Assembly: GCF_006542765.1 (NCBI RefSeq)
Contig: NZ_SKCD01000011.1
Location: 671,619 to 735,618, forward strand
Source of the DNA: Paenibacillus luteus
Lineage (GTDB): Bacteria; Bacillota; Bacilli; Paenibacillales; Paenibacillaceae
Length of the DNA: 64,000 nt
Direction of reading: 5' to 3'
Shown: positions 1-10,122 of the stretch, piece by piece
Position numbering within the stretch: position 1 is the stretch's first letter
How the letters are laid out: each line of letters begins with the position of its first letter
Program-made: the position numbers and the translations under genes
The notes under the pieces: generated by a model
Database searches by the model: none
The model's input: the letters and a program-made list of their open reading frames with translations, nothing else
Told to the model about the DNA's origin: nothing

Positions 1-1
1 T

Positions 2-544
2 GGTTATTTCAAGTCGGGCAAGCTCGATCTCACCGCTTATATGGAATTATCCTCAATAGGACGCGAAGAGCTACTTGGCAAACCTACAGGAACAGAGTTG
101 ATATATGACACTTTACCAGAGGACCTTTTTGATACGATAGATAGCGGAGCCGAAGTCTTGGAAGATACGAATTTAGAAGGCACTAATACAGGAGATACTT
201 CCTTAGATGGAGCAACTGTAGAGGAGATAGCGCCTGACTTAGAAGCCACTCCACGAAGCGGCACTTTAAATCTTCGTTATCAGGAGTTGGGATTGATGTT
301 TGTTTCTAGAATGGAAGACACCAGCTCTGAGTTTGCCGAGCTGATAGAAATTCATGTGAATAGCAGCAAAGTTCTCGACACACTATTCAAACAGCTAGAA
401 GATCAACTCTCAACTGAACCAGCAAGCATCAAAAAAACAAACAGTGAGCTAGATCGTATTTACACCTGGAATAATTTTGTTTATACCCTTACGGTAAATC
501 AGAATAACGAAGTTCAGTCAGCCATAATAACAAGGACGGGATAA
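2..544 (+). CDS. Unrecognised protein, C-terminal part (open at left edge)
   Basis: The reading frame is open to the left window edge; the first internal ATG is at 41, but the upstream codons read through without a stop, so this is probably the 3' end of a longer gene. The visible 180 residues are acidic (many Asp, Glu, Thr) around residues 35-80, then become more ordered with a Tyr/Trp-containing stretch near the end (IYTWNNFVYTLTV). No signal peptide, membrane segment or catalytic motif is visible. It is convergent with the injection-system operon and separated from it by a shared terminator whose stem begins just before the stop codon. I do not recognise the family and see nothing tying it to the operon. 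Confidence 0.5.
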   Translation, partial: GYFKSGKLDLTAYMELSSIGREELLGKPTGTELIYDTLPEDLFDTIDSGAEVLEDTNLEGTNTGDTSLDGATVEEIAPDLEATPRSGTLNLRYQELGLMFVSRMEDTSSEFAELIEIHVNSSKVLDTLFKQLEDQLSTEPASIKKTNSELDRIYTWNNFVYTLTVNQNNEVQSAIITRTG

Positions 545-563
545 CTCCCGTCCTTGTTTTTTT
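531..563 (+). terminator. Intrinsic terminator between convergent genes
   Basis: A 10-bp perfect stem (CAAGGACGGG / CCCGTCCTTG, loop of 6) is followed by seven T on the plus strand. It overlaps the stop codon of the left-edge gene. On the minus strand the same stem is followed only by TTATTAT, so it may also end the injection-system operon, less efficiently. Confidence 0.85.
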
Positions 564-568
564 ACTGC

Positions 569-2239
569 CTATGCTGTTGTGGTTGCTGCGCTGTTTATTC
601 CATTTTCAAGCTCTTCTAAGGCAAGCTGACCAGAACCGTTGTCCTCGAGCGCCTTCACTGCCCACCAGCGAATGCGAATGCGAATACGCTCTGTTTTTTG
701 ATGAACCCGTATGCCGATCCGGAATGTACCCTTCTTCGAGTCCTGTATGAAGCCAATCGAAATATTGGGATAATTCGAAGTAAACTCACTGCCAGCGAAA
801 ACATCCTGCGCACCTGAATAAATAAGATTGCTGCGTTTCCACATTTCTGGAACCGGAATGTCGGAGGTTTCCTGCTCATCGGAAATACCCGCGGTCAAGA
901 AAACAGCTGCGCCGATACCTAATCCATGCTCAATTTCTTCAGAGTAGAAGTTCTTCTGACGACGTTGATACCACTTCTTCAGTTCTTGAGGGACGATCGA
1001 AATTTCCGTAATTCCAGCTGATACCTGTTGCTCTGGCGGTAACGGGGCCTCAGGACCAAGCAAAGAGATAAACTCCTGCTTAATATCCGGAAAAGGAGAA
1101 ACAGGCGCGAGAACCGATTCTTTCACTTCTGAATAGGCAGTAGCATTCTTGTGGCTAATATCATCTTTCTCTGCAGCGGAGATCAGCTTATAGAGCATCG
1201 TAGGATTAATGACGTAATCGTTGAATGGCAGCGAGTCTACACTATCAATGACATAACTTGCACCCATTTGCAGCAGATTGATCTTCGCAAGATACAAACA
1301 TGGTTCAACGGGAGTTTCAATCGCACGGTCCAGGGAGCGAGAATAGAAAGTATCTAGAATCCGCTCCTGTGCAGGCTCTTCACTTACTTCGATCGTTTGC
1401 TTGATATGTGATAGTTCATAAATCAACTTATCGCCGATGACTAGTCTTGCCGTTCCTGCTTTAGCTGCAATGGAGGCATTTTGTTTAGATTCTCCTACTG
1501 CTAACGGCAGCGCCCGCAAACGGATCGATTTCAAATAGCTCGTGGCCGCGCCGTCCGTAGGCTCAGAGAAAATGAGCTTTTCGTCTCCCTCTACCGATTC
1601 TGCTTGCACCATCTCCAGTTCATATTCAAACGAAATATGAGGAGTCTGCAGCGTCTTCTCTATGCTAAGCTTCAGCTCAAAGCTTTGGCCGGGTTCAATA
1701 TAACGTGGCACGCTCTGCAGCACGCGTACTTGACCATCGTCGTACCAGATCGATGTATCCTCAATTAAATAATCATATTCCTGCAACGCAGGTGCTGGTG
1801 GCTGCTCACGAACGAACAAGCGATAGCTTTCCAAAATACGATTATGCTCGCTTACATCCTCACTGCCGCCTGAGGCCCCAGCTACGGTATGTACCGGCTC
1901 TTTGCCCTTTTCATTATACTCCAGACATAGGTACACATTTTTGGCATAATCATTATTCAGAAAACCATCGACATTAGAGAGCTTAACGGTTAGAGGCGAA
2001 GGAACGATGATCTCGCGTCCCATTTGGTCCAGCGCCGCTCCGGTTTCGATTGAGATGGATTTATCATCAACAGCAACGACTTGCAAACCGGCAATAACAC
2101 CGCTTCCGAACAACAAACGATTCGTTAATCGACGTTTATCAGAGAAATAAGTCTGCTCTGACATAAAATCTCTAACGGTTAATAGCTTCCCATAAAAGTA
2201 CCGATTGCGTTCAAATGGTATATACCTCGATCTATTCAT
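569..2239 (-). CDS. Conserved eCIS-locus protein, last gene of the operon
   Basis: 556 residues. The N-terminal 10-55 region carries the pattern FYGKLLTVRDF...EQ.Y..DKRRL.NRLL.GSGV..GL.V, which I know as a recurring N-terminus of otherwise uncharacterised proteins encoded in contractile-injection-system loci. The rest is rich in beta-type sequence with a long middle section and no signal peptide or membrane segment. The start has a good ribosome binding site (GGGAGG) 7 bases upstream. As the distal gene after the baseplate wedge genes, where phages and Afp-like loci put tail-fibre or baseplate-peripheral proteins, it may attach to the baseplate rim. The precise role is unknown. Confidence 0.6.
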   Translation of the reverse strand: MNRSRYIPFERNRYFYGKLLTVRDFMSEQTYFSDKRRLTNRLLFGSGVIAGLQVVAVDDKSISIETGAALDQMGREIIVPSPLTVKLSNVDGFLNNDYAKNVYLCLEYNEKGKEPVHTVAGASGGSEDVSEHNRILESYRLFVREQPPAPALQEYDYLIEDTSIWYDDGQVRVLQSVPRYIEPGQSFELKLSIEKTLQTPHISFEYELEMVQAESVEGDEKLIFSEPTDGAATSYLKSIRLRALPLAVGESKQNASIAAKAGTARLVIGDKLIYELSHIKQTIEVSEEPAQERILDTFYSRSLDRAIETPVEPCLYLAKINLLQMGASYVIDSVDSLPFNDYVINPTMLYKLISAAEKDDISHKNATAYSEVKESVLAPVSPFPDIKQEFISLLGPEAPLPPEQQVSAGITEISIVPQELKKWYQRRQKNFYSEEIEHGLGIGAAVFLTAGISDEQETSDIPVPEMWKRSNLIYSGAQDVFAGSEFTSNYPNISIGFIQDSKKGTFRIGIRVHQKTERIRIRIRWWAVKALEDNGSGQLALEELENGINSAATTTA

Positions 2240-2261
2240 CCTAATTTCCTCCCTATTCTCA

Positions 2262-4331
2262 CTACTCCAAACGAGAATCCAAGCCTAGTCTTGTATGTTG
2301 GTCGATCCGATTATCTTGCCCTACATCGATGGTAATGGTATGATGCGGCATCGATGACCGTCCGTCCAAATGAAGCAGGGTTGGCTCAGACAATACCGTA
2401 TTCATACCGAGATAGGAGTGCAGGTCCATGTATACCCAAGGTTGTAAAATAATCAACTTACACGTTGCAAAAACGGGTTTATAAGCTTCAATAAGCTGCT
2501 GCAGCGTCACTCTTCTCATTTCTGTATCCGCGTGCTCAGCCTTTACGAGCACATTGAAGACATGAGGATCCGCCGCATATAGTCGATCAGCTACTTCACC
2601 TAATTCCGGATTTTCCTTGAGCGGCTTAACCTGCTCATATTCCAGAATAATCGGCTTCTCTCCCGTATAGATCGAAATTAACGTCTCCATCGCAAATTTC
2701 GTTCCGCGTAAGTTGTATAAGGTTGGCGCTACCTTCAACAGCTGCCTTAATTGCTCCTCAGACCAATAATCCTCTGCGTTAATGCCAAGCCAGCCTAACA
2801 ACCAACGCAGCGATGACCCCGAAGCGTTATTTGCTTCAAGTGTACGTGTGACCTGTCCAATCTTATGATCGGTATCCTCAATCATGGTCTGGAAAATACT
2901 CAAATAACGAGCCAAGAAGTCCTTTGAGCGTTCATCCCGCTGATAGATCGACGGGAGGTATTCTAAGTACGAGCTTCTTGGAAAATGGATCTCCAAGCTC
3001 TGAATTACCGGGGCATGCGGGGCTGAACCAATCAATTCGATAAACAGCCATAGATATCGGCCTTTTGTTTGAATCAAAAGCGCATCCTGCGGATCCTTGA
3101 GAGGCTTAGACCATAATGGAGATAAGGATGCGAGCTTCGTTTCTGGCGGAATTTCCTCGTTCGAAACATATTCATCGAGATCGACATGGTCCTGATCCAT
3201 AAAAACCTCGCGTTGATCCGAGGCATAATAGCGGATATTGATTTGAGTATCATTTTGCTGATTCGCTTCAAGCACCAGCTTATGCCATTCCATCTCATAT
3301 ACACCGCTATCCAAGCCATCGCTAAGCCATACCCCCATTCGAGAGCCAAAGGCTTTCCAAATGGCGGTTTCAGATATAGGCTCGATCTTGTAAACGCTTC
3401 GTTGTTCCGAATTCCAGATATATAGGCACTGCTTGCCAGGAAACAATGCATTGCCGCTTGCGCCGCTTGCGAAGCCTCTTTTCACAATCTCGCCGCTTTG
3501 CAGCACTGCAATGAGAGAGAAGCCTTCACGGGTACGAAGCAAGCCCCAGAACGTATCCAATCCACTGTAGCATAGAGAGACCAATTCCTCTGCTATTGGG
3601 TCAAGCGGTAACGAGAATGGCGTGACCACGTTCGTTAACAAATTTAAAATCATGATCCGCTGCGTCTTTTTATCGAGCAGCCAGCACTGCTGCTGGCTCC
3701 CAAGTGTCAATTGGTAGCGATGATGTTGACGAGCTGCTCCCTCTTCATCAGCTAGCTCCGTTCCATCTCCAAACCAGGGAAGCGGTATACGTACCGTCGG
3801 AAGTCCTGCGGGGTCAAACCTAAGCAGCTGCACCTCACGCTCCTGCCCAATCGTACCAATAACCAGCAATCCATCATCGTTATCTGCAATGATTGCTTCC
3901 GCATGAAAGATCTCACCGTACCAATCCTTTGTTGACCACCTGATTTGCGCCCGATCGAGTGACATTGCCTGAATGACGCTACTTGGTCCATCAAGAATCA
4001 CAACTACTGAATTACCAGTAATAGCTATTAATGTTGGGTGAAGCTCATCACTAGTTTCAAGCTGTATAATATCCTCCACATGCGTACTGGCTAAGTCCTT
4101 TCGCCATATCATCCCTGCGTTATCCAACATAAACCATCTTCCATTTGGATCGACCACTGTATCGATAAGCTCTCCGGAAATTTGCGGGTGAGTGAGCTCA
4201 AAACGATTCAAATGACGATATACTTTTTCACGTACAATGGTTAGACCATCCTTCATGCCTTCAAGCTGATACGAAGTACCTCGTCTCCAGTCGGGAGGCT
4301 TGCGAAATGAGAAAAATTTAGGATTACTCAT
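2262..4331 (-). CDS. Baseplate protein: propeller-like N-terminus plus P2 gpI-like tail domain
   Basis: 689 residues. Residues from about 50 to 370 show repeating short beta segments with motifs such as DPNGRWFMLD and LLRFDPAGLP, typical of a beta-propeller-like fold. The C-terminal third (from LEYLPSIYQRDERSKDFLARYL) matches the phage tail protein domain related to P2 gpI / Tail_P2_I, including the LRWLLGWLGI and YNLRGTKFAMETLI motifs. In phages and eCIS this domain belongs to the baseplate wedge. Start ATG is preceded by ATAGGAGG. It lies 14 bases downstream of the wedge gene. The propeller could serve as a binding or fibre-attachment module; that part is inference. Confidence 0.8.
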   Translation of the reverse strand: MSNPKFFSFRKPPDWRRGTSYQLEGMKDGLTIVREKVYRHLNRFELTHPQISGELIDTVVDPNGRWFMLDNAGMIWRKDLASTHVEDIIQLETSDELHPTLIAITGNSVVVILDGPSSVIQAMSLDRAQIRWSTKDWYGEIFHAEAIIADNDDGLLVIGTIGQEREVQLLRFDPAGLPTVRIPLPWFGDGTELADEEGAARQHHRYQLTLGSQQQCWLLDKKTQRIMILNLLTNVVTPFSLPLDPIAEELVSLCYSGLDTFWGLLRTREGFSLIAVLQSGEIVKRGFASGASGNALFPGKQCLYIWNSEQRSVYKIEPISETAIWKAFGSRMGVWLSDGLDSGVYEMEWHKLVLEANQQNDTQINIRYYASDQREVFMDQDHVDLDEYVSNEEIPPETKLASLSPLWSKPLKDPQDALLIQTKGRYLWLFIELIGSAPHAPVIQSLEIHFPRSSYLEYLPSIYQRDERSKDFLARYLSIFQTMIEDTDHKIGQVTRTLEANNASGSSLRWLLGWLGINAEDYWSEEQLRQLLKVAPTLYNLRGTKFAMETLISIYTGEKPIILEYEQVKPLKENPELGEVADRLYAADPHVFNVLVKAEHADTEMRRVTLQQLIEAYKPVFATCKLIILQPWVYMDLHSYLGMNTVLSEPTLLHLDGRSSMPHHTITIDVGQDNRIDQHTRLGLDSRLE

Positions 4332-4345
4332 ATCTCATTAACCTC

Positions 4346-6538
4346 CTATCCATTCGAAATGATGAATTCAATATCGTGATCGCCCGAGATGGCAAGCCCA
4401 TTTGGCGGAATTCGAATATCCCCGCCTTCTTCATGATTCACATTTCTGCCTTCTGCCTTGAGCCATACGTCTTGAATATATTGGACACCCGGAACACGGT
4501 GGACGATGTCATATACGTCACTTTTATAAATCGATTTACCAAACTCCCAACCCGTGGCTGCATCATCGCCATATGGCTGCAGCCACTTGCTTAGCATCTG
4601 CTTCACATCATGCTCTCTACCCTCATAGCGAGGGTGGACGACAATGATCGCTCTCACCGTTACTCTTATATATTCCGGCGGTATAACATGAAGTGTCGTC
4701 GTGAGCAGGCGATAAGGCTCAAGATGTGTCCGTATGGTTTGAATCATGCCAATACTTGGACGCGGCAAAGGCTTACGGCTATAAGGCACAATCACTAATG
4801 AAAGATGACCAAACGCGCGTTCCTTGGGATAATTTTTGATTGAAGTGTTATATCCAGGAATCGCTTTGACCCGAACAGTGCGCAGCCCTGGTATTTCCAT
4901 TGCTCGCTTCTCCATATCCTCAGCTGTAATCCCGCACTTCGGATCGACGACGCTCAGCTTCGCTCGATGCATGGCTTCATTCAGTGTTTCTGCCTCCGCA
5001 CCCCCATATGCGGGATACAGGTTCGTCACATGCAGAGGATAATTGAAAAAATCAAACTCATGAATCATATCCTCTTTAACATTGCCTGCAACGCCCGTTC
5101 CTGTGCGGTAACTAATAATCCTAATATTAGGAACGGGGGAAGCCGGCGGAGCCACGCCATGTACACCATCTGAGAAACGAATAACTCCCTCTGCCTCGTC
5201 AATGACATAATGATGGCAATCTGCGGTTGACTCATCGAAATCCCAGACTCGTTCCCAGTCATACCAGACCATGGCACTCTGGTCCTCTGCCAGCCAGCCT
5301 ACCTGGATACGAAGCATATCAGGTAGAAGCTGTTGAATAGGAAGAAGAAACTCTTGTCCAGAAATACCTGTTCCCGTACCCAGATAGATATGTTCATCAA
5401 AGCCCTGTGACAAAGCAATCACCCGTATGCTTTGCTTGCCTAAAGGCAGCTTAACATGAGCTTGAAAGGTTACAAGCACTCGATCAACAATAAGCTCCGC
5501 CTTATAATCAGACTCCAGCACATCTCTCCAGCCACCCGCAATTCCAGCTTGCTTAAACTGAACCGTGAGCCTTCCTTGTTGAAACAGCGCATGTTCAAGC
5601 TCAATATGCGGAGCTGCCGCTGCTTCAGCCGGAATGGCCGTTGGTGCCTCCTCTAGTCCATCAAAACATTCCGAAATACATAAACTCTGTCCCTGTTTCG
5701 CGAATACCTCATTCCACACGAGTCGCCGAATCCGAGGAGGATCATTGTATTCCCCAGCTCTCAGTACCGCTCTAATTTTCCGTACGGGCATCGCCCCTTG
5801 CGGAATCGTGAACAGAATAGGGCCACTCTGATGCATGCCATAGGTCTCATCGCGTTCTAGCATGACTGGAATCCAGCTTCCTGAAGGGCTTTCTTCTCCG
5901 TCTTGCTCTTGCCAATAGCTCCATTCCACCTTGCCCGAAGGAGTAAAATGCTTATATCTGGCAGGTATTCGATGCTCGGGATTTTGATCTTCTAATTCAA
6001 TCCATAGCGATAAGGGCATAGAATGAGGCAACCCTTTTAATAAAGTGATAACTATACTCGCCCCGATATCACCATTCTCACCGAATGGAAAGATGGTGAC
6101 GCGGCCCGAGGTCATATCGTCATCGACGATAACGAAATCTCCGTCAATCTTATGTAATGAAACCTGCTGCTCCGAGTCAGGCAAGACAGAAACAGCGCGT
6201 ACCGTTTCGAAAGGAAGCTCACCCACGCGCAGTAAGGTACCAAATGGGATGAGAATTGGCTCGGATGCTCCCGAAAAACTTAATGACGTTGTAGATGGCA
6301 CACGATCCTTTGGCGTTTCGCCCAACAGCTTTAGAAATTTGCGATCATGATTCAACGTTAAACGATCCAATTGAAACTGCTGCATTTCAATATGCCAAGC
6401 CAGCATTTCTAGTAGAGTAATCCCTGGATCATGCGCATTTTCATCGGTCCAATCAGGAAATATGCCGGGAATAAGGTCACGCGCTTCACGAACAAGCTGT
6501 TCGAAGTTCCGGTCGTCTAGGTTCGGTAAGGGTAACAT
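4346..6538 (-). CDS. Baseplate wedge protein, baseplate J / gp47 family (first copy)
   Basis: 730 residues. The N-terminus LPNLDDRNFEQLVREARDLI...DWTDENAHDPGITLLEMLAW is the signature of the putative baseplate assembly protein family found in eCIS and related phage tails (Afp11/gp6-like). The middle contains the conserved IRFSDGVHG.APP segment and a GGAEAETLNEAMHRAKL motif of the baseplate J core; the C-terminus holds the VPGVQYIQDVWL element. It forms the wedge ring that surrounds the hub and triggers sheath contraction in characterised relatives. The gene is one of two J-like genes in tandem here, sharing the operon with tight spacing. Start ATG has AGAAGGGAG upstream. Confidence 0.88.
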   Translation of the reverse strand: MLPLPNLDDRNFEQLVREARDLIPGIFPDWTDENAHDPGITLLEMLAWHIEMQQFQLDRLTLNHDRKFLKLLGETPKDRVPSTTSLSFSGASEPILIPFGTLLRVGELPFETVRAVSVLPDSEQQVSLHKIDGDFVIVDDDMTSGRVTIFPFGENGDIGASIVITLLKGLPHSMPLSLWIELEDQNPEHRIPARYKHFTPSGKVEWSYWQEQDGEESPSGSWIPVMLERDETYGMHQSGPILFTIPQGAMPVRKIRAVLRAGEYNDPPRIRRLVWNEVFAKQGQSLCISECFDGLEEAPTAIPAEAAAAPHIELEHALFQQGRLTVQFKQAGIAGGWRDVLESDYKAELIVDRVLVTFQAHVKLPLGKQSIRVIALSQGFDEHIYLGTGTGISGQEFLLPIQQLLPDMLRIQVGWLAEDQSAMVWYDWERVWDFDESTADCHHYVIDEAEGVIRFSDGVHGVAPPASPVPNIRIISYRTGTGVAGNVKEDMIHEFDFFNYPLHVTNLYPAYGGAEAETLNEAMHRAKLSVVDPKCGITAEDMEKRAMEIPGLRTVRVKAIPGYNTSIKNYPKERAFGHLSLVIVPYSRKPLPRPSIGMIQTIRTHLEPYRLLTTTLHVIPPEYIRVTVRAIIVVHPRYEGREHDVKQMLSKWLQPYGDDAATGWEFGKSIYKSDVYDIVHRVPGVQYIQDVWLKAEGRNVNHEEGGDIRIPPNGLAISGDHDIEFIISNG

Positions 6539-6555
6539 GGCTCTTCAGCTCCCTT

Positions 6556-9500
6556 CTATTTGTGCAACTCTACTATCAAGCGATGCTGTCCAGGCACGAC
6601 AACGCTATGAGGTAAATCTACTATTTTTTCCGGATTCCACTCGACCCGTTCTCCATTTTCAACCTTATATACATCCAATGATAATTGTGGAATATGTACG
6701 ACAGGTCCTACGGATTTCAAAAGAGCGTAGAACATCGAATGGTGCACAATCTGACCGATATTCCAGCCTTTTCCATCCGCGTTTCCCGTTAATGTATCCA
6801 AAAATTGATTCAATTTGCGTGTCAGCTCTCGTTCTACAGGTACAACATCATCCATATTTCTAACCCATACCGTTGCTTGTATGCCAATTTCAAGCAAGGC
6901 GGGCTCCATAACCTGCAAATTACCGAAGAAGGCGATATTAGAGGCCGTTTTCTCGAGTAGACTTGCTTCGACCTGACGCTTAAGCTCTTGAAAATGTGCG
7001 CCATTCCCTATCCCCGATTTTGGCAGAACGACAATAGAGAGTGTACCTATTTCCTTCTCTAGTTTTACATTCAAATTAGGCAAGCATTTAACCTTAGCCA
7101 CATTAGGATGTGCTTCACGTGTCAGCCATTCGAAATCCTCAGCAATGACAGCGCGATTGCGATGAGTAAAGCGTTTCGGACCACGGACAATGGCTTCTTC
7201 CATCGTTCCTGCATCACAGCCACCTGCAGCAGCATATAAATTGGTAACCCCTTCAATAAATGCAATGGAGCTTTGCAGCGTATTAATCGCACCTGCAGGC
7301 ACATTGCCCCGTTTGCCGCCGCCGCTAGTATAGGTCACACGCACGAGATCCACGCCTGTACGCGGCAGCGCTTTGCCTAATTTGCCATTGCCGAAGCTTA
7401 ATCTGCCTGTTGCATGATCTATCATGTAATGCCGGTCTGAAGATCCTGAGCGCAAAAATTGCTCTACACGCCGATAACAAACCCATACACGTAAAATTTC
7501 TTGCTCTGAATCTTCCATAATATTCAATTTAATCCCTGTTTCTTGTAATAGCTCAATCTCATTAAGTGTTAAATGCTCGGTCTCATCGACCCATACTTCC
7601 TCTTCAAGCACGGGAGTGGAAGCAAGTACATAATATTCTGAGGTTTGTTCTTGAGCTGTATCATAAAATTCCATCTTTCGAGGCAGCTCGTGAACAATCG
7701 TGTGCTGTTGAACAGCTAACGTCGTATTTAATGCCAAATGCAGTACCCTTGGCATAATCATCGATTCCGAATCCAGATTATAACGGCCATCGCGGTTAAC
7801 CGCACGAATCCAATATCTTTTCTTGCCAAAGTAAATATCATGCGCAAAATCCTGTGGACCAACAAACTGTATATCACCGCTTCGAGTAAAGCCATTCGTA
7901 TCATCAGCTACTGCTAAGGGTGCCCAGATGGACGTGCCTCCGACACTCTTTAAATACTCCCACTCGATAAAAGGAACATCACTTGCCGTCACCTGACGCT
8001 GCTTCAATACGACGTATAAATTAATCGGTCCACGCTGAGGAGGAATGTCAAATCCGAGCCATACCGCAGGCGCTTGGCCTCCAAGGGATAGGAACGGTCG
8101 AAAAGGCATGCCGCCTGAATTAATTTCGTTGGTACGATCCTTCAAATCCAAATTGTTTATTGTTAATAGCTTCTGTGGCGAAAATAAAGGTTGCTCATAG
8201 CCAAAGCGAATGCGCAGTCGATGAATCGCTGGCGCATAGTAGATGGCATTCGGAGAATAAGCATTATTAATTTGAACGATTCGACCACGAATCCAGTAAT
8301 TCTCCTCTGCATTGACGACAATTTCCTCTATATCCTCTGGACATACAAAGGTTAGCTCCCGTTTAGCGATTCCATCCCATGGTTTATCGAACATTTTTCT
8401 TGCTTCTGGATCGATGGGCAGCATCGCCCATGAACGGCCATTCCAATATTCCCATTGAATGCTTGCTATCGTGACTACATCAGGGATATCAACCTTATCC
8501 ACGATCTCACGCTTCATCACAGGCTTCCAATTAATGGCTCTAGGCATATCCGGATACAGACGATGCTGTAGAAACTCGGCATCAAAGCTCAGCTTAAGCT
8601 TTGCGCCTCTTTTCGAAAAGGCTTCTTTGTTAGATACATAGAACAAGCCGTATTGAGCGAAGAAATCACCGAATGGCTCGCAGCCATTCTCCGCATTCAA
8701 TTGAATATCGTTGAAATATAATCGATCAGGTATAATCCCATCATCGTCTGTTGCTGCTGCAAATTCACTCTTGATTAGCATTCGCTCGAATTGTACCTTG
8801 CCAAGCTCCGAAGCACTCGACTGCTCAGCTAACGTAAACGCTCGACAGCGTATCCAATACCCTAATGAATCGTGATACTCAAACGGGTCCATCCGCTTAT
8901 GGTTAAGCTTAATAAGACGAATGACTGAGCCTTGCCCATACACACGATCGAACGCATGCCAGGATCCGTCGCTATAATACTCCCATTGCACCTTTTCAAT
9001 GTCTGAGAGCCATTTTACCGTCTCCATAGCTGCCCCTTCATGCTGTGCATGAAAAAAAGTGAATTCGAAAAAAGCAGGATGCTCAATTAAAAAAAGAAAA
9101 TTATGCTGGATATAAAAGGTGTGCTCCTGTAAATTTTCTCCCTCATCACCAAACAGTGCATAGCCCTGTCCATTGCCAGAAAGCGAAGAACCATCCGCAC
9201 TGAGGATGACAATTCGATCTCGTTTCGGGCTAATCGCTAATATTTCAAGCAGATTTGCAGTTGTCAATAATATGGTACGAGCCGTCTCGAATCGAATAGG
9301 CTCCGTCTCTCCCGCTATATCGGCCGCTAGCTGAATTCCTTTTTCCACTAGGACTGGCTCCGGTGTACCTTCGACCAATTTAAACGTAACCTGGGCCATT
9401 GCCGGTCTTGCAGGCGCAAGCTCAACATTGAAATGGTTCAAGAAAGCTAAAAAGCTTTTGTAAGGGACTTGATTTAAACGCTTAATATTCCCCTCAAGCA

Positions 9501-9678
9501 AATGAGTGAACATCAAAGAAAGGGCTGTACCCGGATCTGGTTCCTCGGGCCGAAACCGCCACTCAGAGGTATAGTAGGGAGCTATCTTCTTAATCTCTTC
9601 AATTAATTGTGCTTGGGTTCTATCATCAATTATTGGGGAATGGTTTCTTGGTTCCATCCCAGAGCCATGGTTAATCAT
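6556..9678 (-). CDS. Large baseplate wedge protein, baseplate J-like (second copy)
   Basis: 1040 residues, with an N-terminal region (DRTQAQLIEEIKKIAPYYTSEW...DPGTALSLMFTHLLE) resembling the other wedge protein but longer in the middle, where several WEYW/WEYL-containing beta repeats occur (for example IQWEYWNGRSW and IEWEYLKSV). The C-terminal half contains the J-type core MIDHATGRLSFGNGKLGKALP and AGGCDAGTMEEAIVRGPKR followed by EDFEWLTREAHP. Start ATG at 9678 has GGAGAGAGA upstream. It probably forms wedge heterodimers with the 730-residue relative, as gp6/gp7 or Afp11/Afp12 do. The assignment of which partner it equals is inference. Confidence 0.85.
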   Translation of the reverse strand: MINHGSGMEPRNHSPIIDDRTQAQLIEEIKKIAPYYTSEWRFRPEEPDPGTALSLMFTHLLEGNIKRLNQVPYKSFLAFLNHFNVELAPARPAMAQVTFKLVEGTPEPVLVEKGIQLAADIAGETEPIRFETARTILLTTANLLEILAISPKRDRIVILSADGSSLSGNGQGYALFGDEGENLQEHTFYIQHNFLFLIEHPAFFEFTFFHAQHEGAAMETVKWLSDIEKVQWEYYSDGSWHAFDRVYGQGSVIRLIKLNHKRMDPFEYHDSLGYWIRCRAFTLAEQSSASELGKVQFERMLIKSEFAAATDDDGIIPDRLYFNDIQLNAENGCEPFGDFFAQYGLFYVSNKEAFSKRGAKLKLSFDAEFLQHRLYPDMPRAINWKPVMKREIVDKVDIPDVVTIASIQWEYWNGRSWAMLPIDPEARKMFDKPWDGIAKRELTFVCPEDIEEIVVNAEENYWIRGRIVQINNAYSPNAIYYAPAIHRLRIRFGYEQPLFSPQKLLTINNLDLKDRTNEINSGGMPFRPFLSLGGQAPAVWLGFDIPPQRGPINLYVVLKQRQVTASDVPFIEWEYLKSVGGTSIWAPLAVADDTNGFTRSGDIQFVGPQDFAHDIYFGKKRYWIRAVNRDGRYNLDSESMIMPRVLHLALNTTLAVQQHTIVHELPRKMEFYDTAQEQTSEYYVLASTPVLEEEVWVDETEHLTLNEIELLQETGIKLNIMEDSEQEILRVWVCYRRVEQFLRSGSSDRHYMIDHATGRLSFGNGKLGKALPRTGVDLVRVTYTSGGGKRGNVPAGAINTLQSSIAFIEGVTNLYAAAGGCDAGTMEEAIVRGPKRFTHRNRAVIAEDFEWLTREAHPNVAKVKCLPNLNVKLEKEIGTLSIVVLPKSGIGNGAHFQELKRQVEASLLEKTASNIAFFGNLQVMEPALLEIGIQATVWVRNMDDVVPVERELTRKLNQFLDTLTGNADGKGWNIGQIVHHSMFYALLKSVGPVVHIPQLSLDVYKVENGERVEWNPEKIVDLPHSVVVPGQHRLIVELHK

Positions 9679-9696
9679 TGATCTCTCTCCGATGGT

Positions 9697-10098
9697 TTAA
9701 TTTGATCCTTCATATAAATAGAAGGGATAAACCTGATTAAATAGGTTGTTCGTTGTTCTAACCTCATACTGTACATGAATCAGCAGCTTCTGCTCATTCG
9801 CTTGATCACGTTCCACGGTAACCTCTACCTCATGCACACGAGACTCCCACATGCGTATGGATTCTTCTACTTCTGATTCGATTAAACGTAATGTCGTGTC
9901 ATCATTACCTTCGAACAAATACCGATCAATCCCACAGCCATACTCTGGGCGCATAATTCGTTCACCCTTAGCCGTCCAAATGATGATTTTTATGGCTTCT
10001 GCAATATCTTCCTCGTATTGCGAATGCTTAATGCGGCCTGTAAGCTCATCCACTTCGATTGGAAACTTCCAGCCACGGCCCAAAAATTCCTTAGACAT
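9697..10098 (-). CDS. gp25-like baseplate protein (GPW/gp25 family)
   Basis: 133 residues, close to the usual size of gp25-like proteins. The diagnostic element is GERIMRPEYGCGIDRYLFE in the middle, a variant of the EPR-containing gp25 motif, with the N-terminal GRGWKFPIEVDELTGRI segment typical of eCIS members. In T4, P2 and Afp-like particles this protein joins the wedge to the first sheath ring and primes sheath assembly. RBS GGAGGACTT precedes the ATG. It sits between spike and wedge genes as in other eCIS loci. Confidence 0.92.
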   Translation of the reverse strand: MSKEFLGRGWKFPIEVDELTGRIKHSQYEEDIAEAIKIIIWTAKGERIMRPEYGCGIDRYLFEGNDDTTLRLIESEVEESIRMWESRVHEVEVTVERDQANEQKLLIHVQYEVRTTNNLFNQVYPFYLYEGSN

Positions 10099-10122
10099 AG
10101 CAAGTCCTCCGAACCTACTTCA

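Noticed and set aside
4376-5277. Series of plus-strand ORFs over the wedge gene
   Set aside because: All overlap a well-supported minus-strand gene and lack ribosome binding sites and family motifs.
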